A stretch of DNA of 64,000 nt from Athripsodes cinereus (taxonomy: Eukaryota > Arthropoda > Insecta > Trichoptera > Leptoceridae): contig OX388310.1 in NCBI GenBank assembly GCA_947579605.1, positions 5,890,001-5,954,000 on the forward strand. The letters run 5' to 3'. Under the pieces are notes generated by a model that ran no database searches, had not been told where the DNA came from, and worked only from the letters and a program-made list of their open reading frames with translations. How positions within the stretch are numbered: position 1 is the stretch's first letter; the number at the start of each line of letters is the position of its first letter. A program made the position numbers and the translations under genes. Below are positions 12,161 through 25,800 of the stretch, piece after piece.

Positions 12161-13119
12161 ATGACACCTGCCTTCTGCCCACTCCCCGTCCACCTTAAAT
12201 CTTGCCTTGTTCAATTAGTAACGGGAGTAATTGATATTTTTGTCCACATGAAATGTAAAGAATGTATTGTTTCAAAGACAATAGTATAGTTTTTTTTTTA
12301 TTTTTAAAATTATTCAATGTGTTCTTCTTAATTACGGATACCTATGTCATATCAATTTATTTCCATTTTTAATTGATTCAAAACTAATAAAATAATTTCC
12401 ATACATAATCTTACACAAGTTGTAAAAATGGAACTTTTCCATAACTTTTCATACAAAGTTTCAGACATGGTGTGACAGAAACTGAAATATTTCCGTCAGC
12501 AAAAATATGACGTGTGAAATTTACTATTCCAAAACGCGCTCAGTATATAAGAGTATATTACACAGAGGGCATTAGTTTCAACTGTTGTAACTAATTTATG
12601 AGTCAACAAAATATGAATTAACTCAAATATTGTCTTATTCGTGTTTCAGTGACAGTTGACAATATGATTTGATGATGGAATATTATTCACTTTGAAATAT
12701 TATTAGAATTTATAATGTTTCTTCCCTCACATCCGTATTTGACACATTTTTTCACAATCAGTTTTTAAATATGCACACATAACTTTATATAGCTAAAATA
12801 ACATTGCTTTGTATTTTACTATGATGTATACAAAGTATACCATAAACACATCCAGCGCTTCCACCGATGATATAGCAGCATCAGAGTTGAGTATAAAACT
12901 AATACTTAAAGAGAAATAATCGACTGTATACTATAGAAAGTGGTATACTTCGTTAAGATTTTAGTGAAACAGTGTTCATTCATATTTCAAATTTTTTTAA
13001 ATGATGATCCCAATATAACATATCACTGTAATATTAAAATCAGCTACATGTTATATTACACAAATTTGTTTGTGTTAATAAATGGACATTATGTCTTTGT
13101 GTTGGTATATATAATAAGT
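12161..13119. other. Spacer, nothing specific seen
   Basis: No convincing coding frame, RNA gene or repeat is seen in this AT-rich stretch. Confidence 0.4.
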
Positions 13120-13440
13120 TACAATTCATTGGATTGGTCTGCAACGAGTTTGGTTTTTCTTCTCCATTCGTCTCTATTCTCAGCCAGTCTTTTCAGCTCT
13201 ACGTACATATGAGCCACAGTTCATGTCCCTCTTCAGTTGGTCCATATACGCGTCTCTTGGTCGGCCTCTGCCATTTGTCCCCTCGGTCTTACCCTCCGCA
13301 ATGGCGATGAGTAGTCCTGGGTGCCTGATGTTGTGGCCAATCCAGTTAGCTCGTTGTTGGCCGATTCTCTTAAGAAGTTGCCTTTTTTCGCCTACCCTGG
13401 TTAATACTTCTTCGTTTAGGTAAATGTGTTGTTTGGTCTT
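13120..13440 (-). pseudogene. LINE C-terminal fragment
   Basis: The minus strand reads EVLTRVGEKRQLLKRIGQQR, then ANWIGHNIRHPGLL, GRGRPR and YMDQLKRDM. This is the usual tail of a LINE reverse transcriptase polyprotein (R....WIGH..R.....EG...GRGRPR...YMDQ). It belongs to a different LINE family from the fragments at 54090 and 60603. Only the last hundred or so residues remain, in two frames, so it is a 5'-truncated relic. Confidence 0.7.
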
Positions 13441-14655
13441 TGTGTTGGTAAATGAATAAAAATATTAAAAAATATTTTATTAGGTACCTCCGTATTGTTA
13501 TATTTTATGTACAATATCCTTTTTTATACAAAGTACGTCATTTATAATACCCACACAATGGTATTATCACGTGTGTATGTAGGTACTACTTATGTTTTTT
13601 TCCTACAAAATGTAATCACTCTAGTCTTGGAATATTACAATTAAGATAATATTAAGATATTTACCTAAGGTTATTCCAAAACCAAATAAACTTACTTTTA
13701 AATACCTACTCTCACAGTTACCAAATAAGATTGTGTTAAAAAGTGGTGTATAGATTTGCAGCAATATTTTTACTCAGAATTTCTAGATGAAATTTGACCA
13801 TTTAGGTTTCAAAACTCATACTTTGAAACCTAAATAGGTGCTTATTTGGAATTAATTTTTCAGTATGTATTACATCCCTATTAAATTAATGATATTTTAT
13901 CCACATGCAGTTTCTGGGAGAAAGAAATTAAAATTTCGAGGCAATCAAAAATTAATGTTTCTTAAAGGATGCGAGTAAATAAGTAAACTGGGAAGATTTG
14001 GACATAAAGAACGAACTTTAAAAACGAATAAAATATTCGCGTCCGAATGAAAAGATCACAATGAACGTGGACGTCCAAAAACTATGTTTACCAAACCCTC
14101 AAGAATGGCTTTTTAGGTAGGTACTACATATGTTGAAAAGGGTGTATTTACTTACATGATAAATTGATTGAATACAGAGGAAGCGGAAGTAGGTTGTAGG
14201 AATTCAAAGGTGGGACGTAAGGGTTTACATAAAAATAAGTTTTGAGAAACTCTAAGTAAAAGTATAGACAGATAGTACGATCAAATGCTTTGACAATAAT
14301 ATTCATATTTTTCTTAACGCTTACACGTGGAGTTAAAAATATTATTTGATATATATGTAGAATGTCATCGACTGTGCTTGGTATTTTATTGATATATTAC
14401 CCTTTGAATAACAATCAAATAGCATCCTCATTGATAAAACCAATTTTAGAAATGAATTTGTGCTTATCATTTACTATGACGAAAACTCAACCATTCTACA
14501 TTTATAATAAATGCTGACACTTTGTCACAAGCATCGATATAACCTAATAATAAATTAAATTCTGCTATTGTCCGTTGAGGATCTGGTCAAAACGATTAAA
14601 TGTGCATTCAATCCTCAGTCAGCCAAGTTTTTGACTATCTTCTGTTCTCCATTTC
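13441..14655. other. Spacer, nothing specific seen
   Basis: AT-rich; no recognised gene or repeat. Confidence 0.4.
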
Positions 14656-14659
14656 TGAG

Positions 14660-14822
14660 GAGGTAACAGAAAAGCAAAAATCACTCAGGTTCGTTTACAC
14701 AGATTCTGTCGATAGACTATGCTGACCATGCCTTTTGCGTGGTTGGTCCTTTGCTATGGAATAAAATTCATTATGATTTGCGAACTCTGGAGAATGTGGA
14801 GGTGCTCAGGGCAAAGTTATAG
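14660..14822 (+). pseudogene. CR1-type LINE C-terminal fragment
   Basis: The frame 14718-14822 reads YADHAFCVVGPLLWNKIHYD followed by LRTLENVEVLRAKL and a stop. The pattern GP.LWN.....LR.....F[KR]..L is typical of the end of CR1/Daphne-like LINE polyproteins. Upstream of this the frame breaks. It is a short dead remnant. Confidence 0.6.
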
Positions 14823-16016
14823 ACTCTATTGCTCAGGAGGTGTTATGATTTCTGAATAGGCCCCTTGCAGTAGCTTTTACACAAGACAGCGCATTTTAAA
14901 AGAATTATCTAGTTATTTTTATTATTCAGTATCTTATCTTTCAGTCAAATAAATTCAAAATCTATTAAGTCTACTGCTCTCTTTCATTAATTTCGCATGC
15001 CCAAACAATTATTACTTATTAACATATGAACAATCATCTTGATTACTAGATCAAATTTTATTTCACATACTTCTTCTACCTTTTCTATTCATTATAAATT
15101 TTACGACATTATTTCAAATTAAACAGTCTCTATTCGAAAATTTTCGGACCTCAAAGGATTTGATAGTTTTGTTAGAAAAAACGGGTACGGAATTGTGTTT
15201 GCCTGGGAGCTGTATCTTTGTCCTATTAAATTCGTATTCAGTTTCAAATATTTATACTATGATGCTGTTTCTAGAAGTAGAAACGTTTGTGAAGTAGAAG
15301 AATACATGTATTATTATCAAATATAAACATTATGATACTTTTGTATCTAATACACGTGTAAGAAACAATGTATTCTGACATGAAACATCTGACATTTTTA
15401 ATGTTAGATGTTATGATATCCTACTTATATGTAGGTACTAGCAGCTTTTGAATCCGACGTCCCTCAAAAAACATTGTCTGATTGTTTAAAGTGTTTTTCG
15501 TATCAATTTGGTAAGGGTTTTCATAGCAGACATAGTAAATCATACAATAATCAAATTGATAATTATTATTTAAATAGAATTTGCACTTGTGAGATAAAAT
15601 TGACAATTTCTAGTATATTATTGTTACCTGCTTACTGGTGGTGACGTACCCATATATTTGTACTCATGTATGTACATACCTTAAATATCCCGACGGACTA
15701 CTCTGAAGGTACATGAAGCATGTAGACTATGTATATGTACATTATATAGATAACCTAATTGGATATATTATAGATAACCTAATTGGATAACCTAATCAAT
15801 TTATGGCTATGTAGGTATGTATTTGCATACTTATAATAAATTAGTGATGTTTTAATTAATAGAACGATTTATTTATTTATTTATTATTTATTTATTTAAT
15901 TTAAAACACAACTTATATTTCGATACATTTATATTGATATTTTATTATAGTTAACAATAAACACTTCGTATTCCCCAAACAGCAATGAAATGCTGGTATG
16001 AGGGGAGGATGGTTAT
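14823..16016. other. Spacer with only simple repeats
   Basis: No gene seen apart from the short tandem repeats listed separately. Confidence 0.4.
15746..15903. repeat. Short tandem repeats: GATAACCTAATTG units and (TTTA)n
   Basis: GATAACCTAATTGGATA occurs two to three times between 15749 and 15800. A (TTTA)n microsatellite follows at about 15869-15902. Confidence 0.7.
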
Positions 16017-16282
16017 CCCGTGGAGCACCCGGTAAAGAATTGGTCTCCCACTCTTCTGCGTGAGTTTTCGAGTGTCCTGTAAAAGGCAGGTGTTCGAAAA
16101 AATTAAGACATTTTACTTCTTAAATTCAGCGATGAGGCTTGCCACCCATCCTGAATGTCTTGATTTTATATTGGCACAAAGGGGACAGTTTACGTGTTTC
16201 TTACATGCAGCTGATCTGCTGGCTACCCCACTTGTGGGATATGCCGTGATGGTATAGTAGTAGTAATAGTAGTATAGTAGTA
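16017..16282 (+). mobile_element. tRNA-derived SINE, copy C with (TAG)n tail
   Basis: Nearly identical to copy A over its whole body and ending in a TAGTAGTAATAGTAG-type tail at 16255-16282. This copy shows best that the tail is a TAG microsatellite of variable length. Confidence 0.78.
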
Positions 16283-16289
16283 GATGTTA

Positions 16290-16672
16290 TTCTAAAACTC
16301 AAGCACAAAATGTCTTCTCACAAAAATTGCTTCTTACATAATTGTCTGTTCGGCTTCTTAGTATATAGTTTTTCAAATATTTCTTAAATTGATCAATATT
16401 ATTCAGTTGCTTTATATTATCTGGTAGTGAATTGAACAATCCAATAGCTGTATTTAAAAAAAAAACTATTTCTCTCTCTGTTCGTTCTAGGATTATCACT
16501 GATATTAATCATAGTGAAATACATCGGTTCTTATCCAGTCCCCGATTTTAGGATAAACTATATAAATGTTATAAGTATTGATGTATTTGTCCAGATGATG
16601 GGAAAAAAGGAGTATCGTGTTGCTCGAGCTCGAAAAGTATGGGAAAGTTTTGAAAGGCTTATCTATACCCAG
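16290..16672 (-). pseudogene. CR1/Daphne-type LINE 3' fragment
   Basis: The minus-strand frame 16299-16499 ends ...FFLNTAIGLFNSLPDNIKQL followed by QFKKYLKNYIL. This is the W/FN.LP..I......FK..LK..L pattern of CR1-like LINE C-termini. Upstream (to the right) the sequence is out of frame and then interrupted by the MITE at 16676. About 68 bp of it (16498-16565) recurs at 17648-17715. Confidence 0.6.
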
Positions 16673-16675
16673 CAG

Positions 16676-16886
16676 CAGGGCTACTCTTGACAAAACTAAA
16701 CACGATCTTAATCTAGTCTTGATCTTGATCATACGACGCACGAAGTGACTATTGGCCAAAAATACACGCAAACCGATCGCGCGTTAGCGGTAGCGCGATG
16801 TTTTTGACCATAGTACCTTCGTGCGTCGTATGATCAAGATCAAGACTAGATTAAGATCGTGTTTAGTTTTGTCAAGAGTAACCCTG
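16676..16886. mobile_element. Fold-back MITE, 211 bp
   Basis: About 71-bp inverted arms (16676-16747 and 16816-16886) start CAGGGCTACTCTTGAC and differ at very few positions. They enclose a GC-richer centre (CCGATCGCGCGTTAGCGG). Both flanks have CAG, which may be a 3-bp target duplication, but the TIR itself starts with CAG so the boundary is ambiguous. It carries no coding sequence. Confidence 0.8.
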
Positions 16887-17647
16887 CAGTTGATAGAAGA
16901 GATGTGATTTGTTTAATTTTTACCTGAATTATACCTACTTCTTTTTATTGTAAGGTGGGTTTATTGCAAAGGCACGATCTCTTCTAACTAACCCAAATGC
17001 ATATTATATTTAATGCATTGTTCTATAACATTGTATTTATTCTGATCAATGTACATTAAAGAATGAGTACCTAAATAAATAAATAAAAAGACTTTCATAA
17101 TTCTGTTATCTAGAATCACTCACAACGAATTCTTCAGATGATATTAGTTTTGACATTTTATATTTGATAAAGGAGTTTATTTAAACGCACACACATGTAG
17201 GTACTGTGAGGGACTCGTAACACGTGTAATATTAATCCGATTTACATAAATGTGCATGAGAAACGTATCATCGATACAAACCGAGATTAAAGTGAGATTT
17301 TAAAGCTGTTTTTTTATTAAAAGATGTTAAAAACAACGCAGCTACGATCCGAGAATGAAAATTTTCACATGCAAACTCATACGTTACGATATTGTTTAAA
17401 TACAGGAATCTGTTCTGTGCACTTATTTTAATTTAATAATGTAAGTAAGTAGTGAGTAATAGCATTATGTCTTTCTTGCACATTATGGTTTCTTACGGAA
17501 CTTTTTCTATTCTATTTTTATCTCACTCTTTGCGAACTAGGTGCATATTATTCTTGGTGCCTAAATTCGGAACACATAAAGGATAGTAGGTATGTTAATG
17601 AAGGTAGGATTAATATTATTTCGCGAATTTAATATGAAGAAATAATC

Positions 17648-17715
17648 AGTGATATTTTAATCATAGTGAAATACATCGGTTCTCATCCAGTCCCCGATTT
17701 TAGGAGTAGATATTG
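17648..17715 (-). repeat. Second copy of a 68-bp LINE segment
   Basis: TCAGTGATATT..AATCATAGT and the following AAATACATCGGTTCTCATCC repeat 16498-16565 with few changes. It is a short relic of the same LINE family. Confidence 0.65.
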
Positions 17716-19151
17716 AAAGCAGCCAGTTCTTGTATGAACAACCATTATATTCTAAAGCATTTTGGAGTCAATTAAACATACTTTACACTTTTAAAATTAT
17801 TTTTATTTTATACGCGGCAGACAAATTTCCAGCCACAATTCTCAGCATTATGCGATCAAATAAGTTTCCAAATGACAAGTCATGGTTAATCACAAAAACT
17901 TGATGATGGTGATGATGATTCTGGATGATTTTTTTTTTGACGCCAATAAAAGTTTCTAGGGACTAGACGCTAGGCCTAGAGGAGTGCAGTTTTCAATTTG
18001 CTTCTAAAGCTGGTGACAGTTTGATTCTCTCTAATTGTTTCTGATTGACAACTTAATGCCGGAAAAATAATCACCTGTCCAGATAATAAGACAAATAGCA
18101 ATGAGCTCACAATGCGGATTTTTTTTATTATTTAATTTTGTACAATTTTTACAATTATTATGATGAAAATATATCATGTAAAAAAAGAAATAAAGAACAA
18201 TATAATAATGTCCTTGTAGTACAAAAAAGGTGTCTCTATCGATTTAAAACAATGTAGTAGAAAAACATTTTTGTTTTCTAATATACTTTCACGTACTTTT
18301 GCATTTTAAAAATATCGCTGTTTTTTATAACTTTATACTGAGAGTTGGCTTGCCCAATACGAAAACTTTAGATACGCCACTGATGTACACATGTAGATAT
18401 TATTAATAGCACATAGGAAACAATGGATTAAAATAAAGTAGAATCCCATATAGGTATAAAACTGCCATATTTCATTTGAAACTCAAATCTCCCCACAATT
18501 TAATTCTACTGAACATCGCATAACGTTACAACAATAAAATCATATTACGTTACATTTTGCTTTGTAATATTTCCCTTTCTCAGTCTTCTTCTGTCTTTAT
18601 TTTCTGATTCTTTGTTTCAAAATACACTCGTTATGAGTGCTTTACCATGAAAATATAGAAAAAAAATGCGCTTTACTGTGTCCAAAACTCCCATCAAAAA
18701 CATGTATTTTCAGCTTTCTTCTGAAACCCTTTCGATTTGTCTCCTCTTGGAGACCTAGAAAAAGCATTTTTCATATAATTATAATAGGTATAGAATAATT
18801 GACAATAATTAACCGATAGTCAATTAGAATTAAGTAAGTTAAATTATGAAATAAAAGCAAATATAAATATAAATAATTGCTGGAGGTCATGTTATATGAT
18901 TTTTGGAAATTGATGACAGCTAAAATTTTCAAATATGTCAAGTCAAAAAAGAAGTTAAGATATTTCAAATATCGAAAGTTTAGTTGCTACTTAGGCAGTT
19001 TATTATAAAATTACTCGTTTTATGTAAATAAAATCAAAAAACTGACGAGTATTACTATGTACTTTTATTCAGTGACCAGGTTTCGACATGTTATGTCTCG
19101 TTATATCATTATGTATATTTTTACTTTTGATCCCAAACCACTTATACCTAT
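17716..19151. other. Spacer up to the transposon
   Basis: AT-rich, no gene. A CGCCACTG end (18374-18381) preceded by TTTAGATA looks like the terminus of a CAGTGGCG-type DNA repeat, but I could not find its other end. Confidence 0.35.
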
Positions 19152-19181
19152 CGTCGCTGGTTCAATGAAACCTCTTATGTG
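19152..19181 (+). repeat. Left TIR of transposon E1
   Basis: 30 bp, exactly reverse-complementary to 33263-33292. The outer CGTCGCTG is shared with transposon E2; the inner half GAAACCTCTTATGTG is repeated subterminally. Confidence 0.95.
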
Positions 19182-19243
19182 TCAAAATTTCCAAAAATGA
19201 GTTTTTGGTGTCAAAATGTTCGTCTCGTCAAGCTGCGTATGCC

Positions 19244-19431
19244 AATGAAACCTGTTATGTGCTAAAATATGTATATCAAATGTTATAAGGAAAAATGAAA
19301 TCTCTTATGTGCGGCCGTCACCAAAAGTTGATTCATGAAACCTCTTATGTGTCATTCGAACACATACGAGGTTTCACGAATCAGATATTAGCGAATCCAG
19401 TACTGGCGATTTAGTATGAAAGCTCCTATGT
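19244..19431. repeat. Left subterminal repeats of E1
   Basis: The TIR inner motif ATGAAACCTCTTATGTG recurs, with one or two changes, at about 19245-19261, 19295-19311, 19335-19351 and 19415-19431. An inverted copy (CACATACGAGGTTTCAC) is at 19360-19376. Such arrays are candidate transposase-binding sites. Confidence 0.85.
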
Positions 19432-19846
19432 GATGTGACAAAATGACGCCGCTTATCAGTCTCTGGATTAAGTTGCCACACTCATAAAAATAACGATGTT
19501 TTTGACGAAATAATGCAAAGCATTAACAATTAAATTTATCTTATTTACAAAGATAGACCATTTATGGATTGTAAAATATATTTGAAATAGGTAAAATTAT
19601 ATTATGTAAGACGAATTGAATTTAAAAAAAAAAAATATTTCAGTGAAATATATTTTAATTAAATGGTCTTCTAGTTACTTTTGTGAAAATATAATTTTGA
19701 ATATGGCAGCACTCTACTTCGCTTGTCAATTTAGCCGCGCAGCTGGATGTCCGTCAAGTTAAATCGCGTCTTGTTTGAGTTGGTTGTAGTGTGCTCGTTT
19801 GGATTTCGTTTTCGTCGTTAAAAGTAATAAAATAAACAATTTTAAA

Positions 19847-22800
19847 ATGGATAAGAGGAAATTTGTTGCTTCAATCAATAAAAGAACAAAAATGATGGTA
19901 GAAATGTCACGAGAAAAATCAACGCCAAATCGAGGTAAGACTGTTTCTGAAATGTTGTTTTTTCATTAATTTCATTTTGAATTGACAATCTTTTTCATTA
20001 TTTAGAGTAAATGAAGTATCTTGTGGCGTCACACATATTATTACTTTAGTTTTTGGTGGTATAAAATAGAAAATAAGCTATTTAAAGTTAATTAGCACGT
20101 GGTAATTGATTCCCTTTATTTCCAGGACATGGTAGTGTAAATGCAATCATTGAAAATGTTCCCATCCTGTCTACATCTGAAGAGAAAGGTAATATACTAG
20201 AGTGAATGTTATGTTTTGACTTATTATCAATTTATTGTAACAATTTTCTTTAATATGTTTTCAAAATATCCATGCTGATTGTGTGTCTGTTTTGTGATTT
20301 CAGATTCCAATTTTTTTAATGTAATTGATGATATAGATACTAACAAAAGCACCTTGAGTGGCGAATCATCAAACAATTTAGGTGAGCCTATACTTATTTA
20401 AATCAATCATATCAGTATGCATGCTTTTATATTTGAATACATACAAATCCAACGTCAATTAATTGAACTTCTGTTTGTCCGTCTAGGCGAATGATATTCA
20501 TATTGACTTGTTCTATTGTTCCAGATTTAAGAACTGAAAGCAATAAGATTTATGTAGAGAAGATTCATCCAATAGCTGTTGAAGCAAATAATATAGGTAT
20601 GCATGCTTTTATATTTAAAAACACAAAAATCCAGCGTCATATAATTTACATTCTGTTTGTTCGTCTAGCGGAGTGATATTCATATTAATGTATTGTTTTT
20701 TTCCAGATTTAAGTACTGAAAGCAATAGGATTTATGTAGAGGAGATTCATCCAATAACTGTTGAAGCAAATAATATAGGTATGCATGCTTTTATATTTGA
20801 TAACACATAAATCCAGCGTCATATAATTGACATTCTGTTTGTTCGTCTAGCCGATTGATATTCATATTAATGTATTTGTTTTTTTCCAGATTTTAGTATT
20901 GAAAGCAATAGGATTTATGTAGAGGAGATTCATCCAATAACTGTTGAAGCAAATAATATAGGTATGCATGCTTTTATATTTGAAAACACATAAATCCAGC
21001 GTCATATAATTTACATTCTGTTTGTTCGTCTAGCCGAGTGATATTCATATTAATGTATTGTTTTTTTCCAGATTTAAGTACTGAAAGCAATAGGATTTAT
21101 GTAGAGGAGATTCATCCAATAACTGTTGAAGCAAATAATATAGGTATGCATGCTTTTATATTTGATAACACATAAATCCAGCGTCATATAATTGACATTC
21201 TGTTTGTTCGTCTAGCCGATTGATATTCATATTAATGTATTTGTTTTTTTCCAGATTTAAGTATTGAAAGCAATAGGATTTATGTAGAGGAGATTCATCC
21301 AATAACTGTTGAAGCAAATAATATAGGTATGCATGCTTTTATGTTTGAAAACAAATAAATCCAGCGTCATATAATTTACATTCTGTTTGTTCGTCTAGCC
21401 GAGTGATATTCATAATGACTTGTTCTTTTGTTCCAGATTTAAGCACTGAAAGCAACAAGATTTATGTAGAGAAGATTCATCCAATAACTGTTGAAGCAAA
21501 TAATATAGGTATTGCTACGCATTAAATAATCGCTGCGGAAAAGTTCATACTGGCTAATGTTCCTACAGTCATTTGTTGTCTGTGAGTCTTCCGTAATAAT
21601 AATAATAATTGTACGTTACAAAGAACACGTGACTGGCTGATGCTTCGATCTGCACACGGCACCACATCGTATGATTCTCATTCCCTTGAAGAATAACCGT
21701 TAAACGTGCCTGTTCCTCCTCGCGTCGCTTGCAAGCAAATTCAGTTACCCGCAAACCATGGCATAGGTTGGACGAAAGAAGGGTTTGTCCCTTCCCGCCT
21801 TAGTCGCGAATAGCGATGTGCGTAACTCCGACACAATAATAATACTAACAATAATTATGTAATAGTACTTAACTTCGTAATGTGATAAACAAGTGTGTTG
21901 CCCTCTATTGTATGTAAAACTATTCTTATTGTGTGTCGTTAATAATGTACTTTACAAGTCTGTGTTAGTTTTACGTGCGCGACCAATCTTACCGCCAATA
22001 TCAAGGAACAATAGTAACGATTAATAATTAATAGTAATTAATAAACAGAATAATGTTATAGACAAGCTTATATTCTATTTGAGATATATATAGACTACGA
22101 TTCTAATGGTGATAATGATAATGTTTGGAAGTTTTGAGTATAATAATATATGTTGGTTTTGGGCGTGGTTTTTGCTGTTGCCGCCATTTTACATATCCGT
22201 GCGAAATTAGATAATCCATTGTTTCTGAACAAATATTCTATGTTAGGAATCATGAACAATCACATAAACTGTTCTTTCTACTTTCCCAGTATTGTGAATT
22301 TGATTGAAATTGCGAATGTGATCCTAAATCTTCAGCGTGTACAGCTTCACCTCGGATAGTCAGTATATCGCGTAGCGGTGATTTACCGATATAACTCGCA
22401 TTACAATGTGAACTGTGTAATCCTCTAGTAACTTCTCCGGTCCATACCCTTGTCAAAAGAGTGATTAAAAGACTAGCTGAGTATTTCTGAAAGGAATATT
22501 GAAATAGTGACGCCTTCTGCCTTTTACACTGAGGATATTGTAGGAACGTATAAGATATCCCATGTCTCTTGAGAAGTAGTGATCTCTTCCGCCTTGAGGA
22601 CAGGATCCATCTGATTCTGGCAACACCTACGCACCACTGTACGTCTTTGGATTGACCAGCGACCGCCATAGATACATCAGAGTATGTTTCTTTCACGATC
22701 CTGCCTTCTACCGTCAATGTGTGCAAAATACGTCCTCAGTAACATGCTCGACTTTGTGTTATTCAACACCTGTTCGCCTGTCCATCCGTAAGTGACTATA

Positions 22801-25800
22801 TTGCTATTGAATATTGTATGTATTTGTTCCGTAACAGAGTTCATGTCATCATTGAACTGACCTATATATTATTTTCCGTTGTATGATAACTATATATTAA
22901 TTTCCTTTGTGTAATAATTTAAGATCTTGAGTTTGACTGAAGAATGAATGGTTCCATTTAAATAATTATAAATCACATGATAAACCAGGTATTGATTTAT
23001 TTTGATAATTCCAAGGTTGGTTTATTTGATAATTACCAACGTATGTTATTATGTCTCCATACAAAATTACTTTGAAGTTACTGTCTTGTTATGTATAATA
23101 TGTATACACAATAAACGTGAATCACTTACCATAAGTTATCTTTCTGTTGAAATCCATTTATTATACCTACAAGTACCTTCTGTGCTTCTATTCTGTTTAA
23201 AGTGCATTTCTTAGCCTCTTTGTAAGTGGAATTCAGATAACCTAGTTTATACTTGGAGTAGTTATGTCACAAAGGTTCAATTCCTTGATCAACCAATGGA
23301 TGAAAGACCCTATTATTTTACTATGAAAGCAACAAAGAGTTAAAGGAATGGCTCCACTGATGGAAATAATATATCCACCTTCTTGGAAGGGTCTGATGTA
23401 CTTATGATAATCTTTGTTCCACTTGATATAATTTTTTATTGTTTACTTGGAGATATATATCTATAATTCTACTCAAGACAGGATATAAGTAGAATCTTTG
23501 CAATATAAAGTATGCTAACAGAAGAAACATTATTGCTCGAATTACCTAAGTATTCTATAATGATATGATGACCATAAGAAAATGATGAAACCGAAGGATA
23601 AGGAATTCTCTGAACTTTACGTAAGTATAATATGTATAATTGAAGTATGTACCTGTCACCCACACACAATGCATTCCTCTTGTACAGACCAAGTAGAATC
23701 ATCCCTAGACACGAACTTGAGCCAATATTAATCTGTTTTACTTGCAAATATCTTTATATACTTTCTCTATAATATAATTAATTTTCTATGTGTTTCGCTT
23801 ATGTACATTGCAAAATGTATGTAGCGAAGCTGGGGGTTACGAGCCAATTTATATACTTATCTTCTTATGTATAATGTATAAATAATGTAAATTCATTTCA
23901 TATAATATTGGATATTTCCTTTTTGATAATTTTGTATAATGAAGTGATGCGATCGTCCTAGTGGACGAAATCGTATTAATTTGTGAGCTCGTCCTTGGAT
24001 GTAGCAATGTGGGCGGACGTGTACGTAACATTTGGGCAGCTCGTCCTGGATCGTACAACTCGTATAGTTGTTGGCCCGAAAATTTTAAATGTATTGTGTG
24101 GTGAATACATATGATTGTAAGGTTCAGAGTTCTCATCTATATTGTGTAATAATGTGTATTGATATTAATTGAAAATGTAATGATTTTAATGTGTGTATGT
24201 ATATGAAAACAATTTTAAAAATGAAACAGGAATCGTAAAGTAAATAATTTAAATGTCCGTATTTAAAAAATAAATGTATTGGTGTATAGCGCAAACGTTT
24301 GTCGCGAGTATTGTTATAATGTGGAGTAAAAAACCGATGCCGTATAGAAAGAATTGTATGGTGAAAATATTCTGTTGTAAATGTCTCGTATTAAGCGGTA
24401 AACAAGACATCGAAAACCGACCAACATAACATAATGAAAATATAGTGTGTATCTATACGTCGCGTGTGCGAACGCCGTAAGAATAGATATAATATTAGAA
24501 CGATAATATTATTATACCGCAGTATACATATCTATGCAGCGTATAGTAGGTACATACCTATACGTCGCGAGAGAAAGAGACAGCATACAACATACCTCAA
24601 CATAATAGTAATATGAATACGCGAATTGGGAACTCCAGATTACTAGTAAAATGTATAGTTGAAAATAATAATATTGGAATGAAACGAAATAATATGTACC
24701 CATAGTGTTATGTGTATAATAAACCAAAGTGTACAAAGAACTTTGCCGGTAAACATAATTTTGTTGTTATGTTATTTTAATAGTAGATTCATTTTCAAAC
24801 GATGTGAGTAAAAATCGATGTTAAATATTAAATTGAATTAAATTTTTTGAAACAGTAAAATGTTGCATTTGGAATAAATATCTTTATTGAACTCTTGGAG
24901 AAATAATATTAAATGAGCGTTGTTGTGTAAAATATGCGTAGTAGAATTTTGATAAGAATATAAATGTGCGTACGTAGTGATGTGACGAAATAATAATGAT
25001 AAATAATATTAAATAAATATTTTTGTTTTAAGAAAATTAAAGTTAAAAATAAATCGAAATAAATAATGTTAAACCTTCACGACCGTTCACGAAATTTGAT
25101 ATATAAATACACTTAACCCTTAGTGAAACATGACCGAATTTGTTAACCCTTTGTAAATAGTAATTGAATTTTTTTTAATGTCAAGTTGTGAACTGTAACT
25201 GAATTTTTGAATTTAGTAAAGAAACAGTTAACCCTTTGATGACCATCGTTGAAAATTTTGACATTAACGTAAATAGTAGAATGATGTTTTGTAAAATTTT
25301 TTTTTGGAAATTAAAGGAGTAACCATGTAACGATGTAGAATTTTTGCTGTTGAATATTAACCCTTCGTGTTCGGAATTTGTTATCTTTTGTGAAGTAATT
25401 AGTTTTCTTGAAATGTTATAATGAGACTTTTGCGGCTTATTACCATCGTGAAATATTGAAGTAAACTATGCCTTGTTTATTTGAGAACTGAGTCCGTTTA
25501 GTGAATTGTCCCGTTAAGGTAAACTAACGAACGCTCTTTGATAAAAAATGAGTTATGTTTATGTAATATGTAAAGCCGTGGTAGGAGAGATGTGTTTAAA
25601 TACTTTTTTTTGTGACTTTTGTGTAATCAATGTAGAGACGATGTTATCTGGATGTGTGAAAGATAAATCGTAATGCTCTTTTTGATGAATGTAGACAATG
25701 TGATTGCTAATCGTTCATGCCTATTATTTTGAAGTTTGAGTTTATATGACGTTTAATTCCGTGTAGGACACGTAGTAATCTCTTATGAATTGTAATTGGA

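Noticed and set aside
22250..22726. Antisense 158-codon open frame in both LTRs of LARD copy 2 (also 28088-28564)
   Set aside because: Both occurrences are the same LTR sequence, the frame is not kept in copy 1, and no domain is recognisable. Chance open frame.
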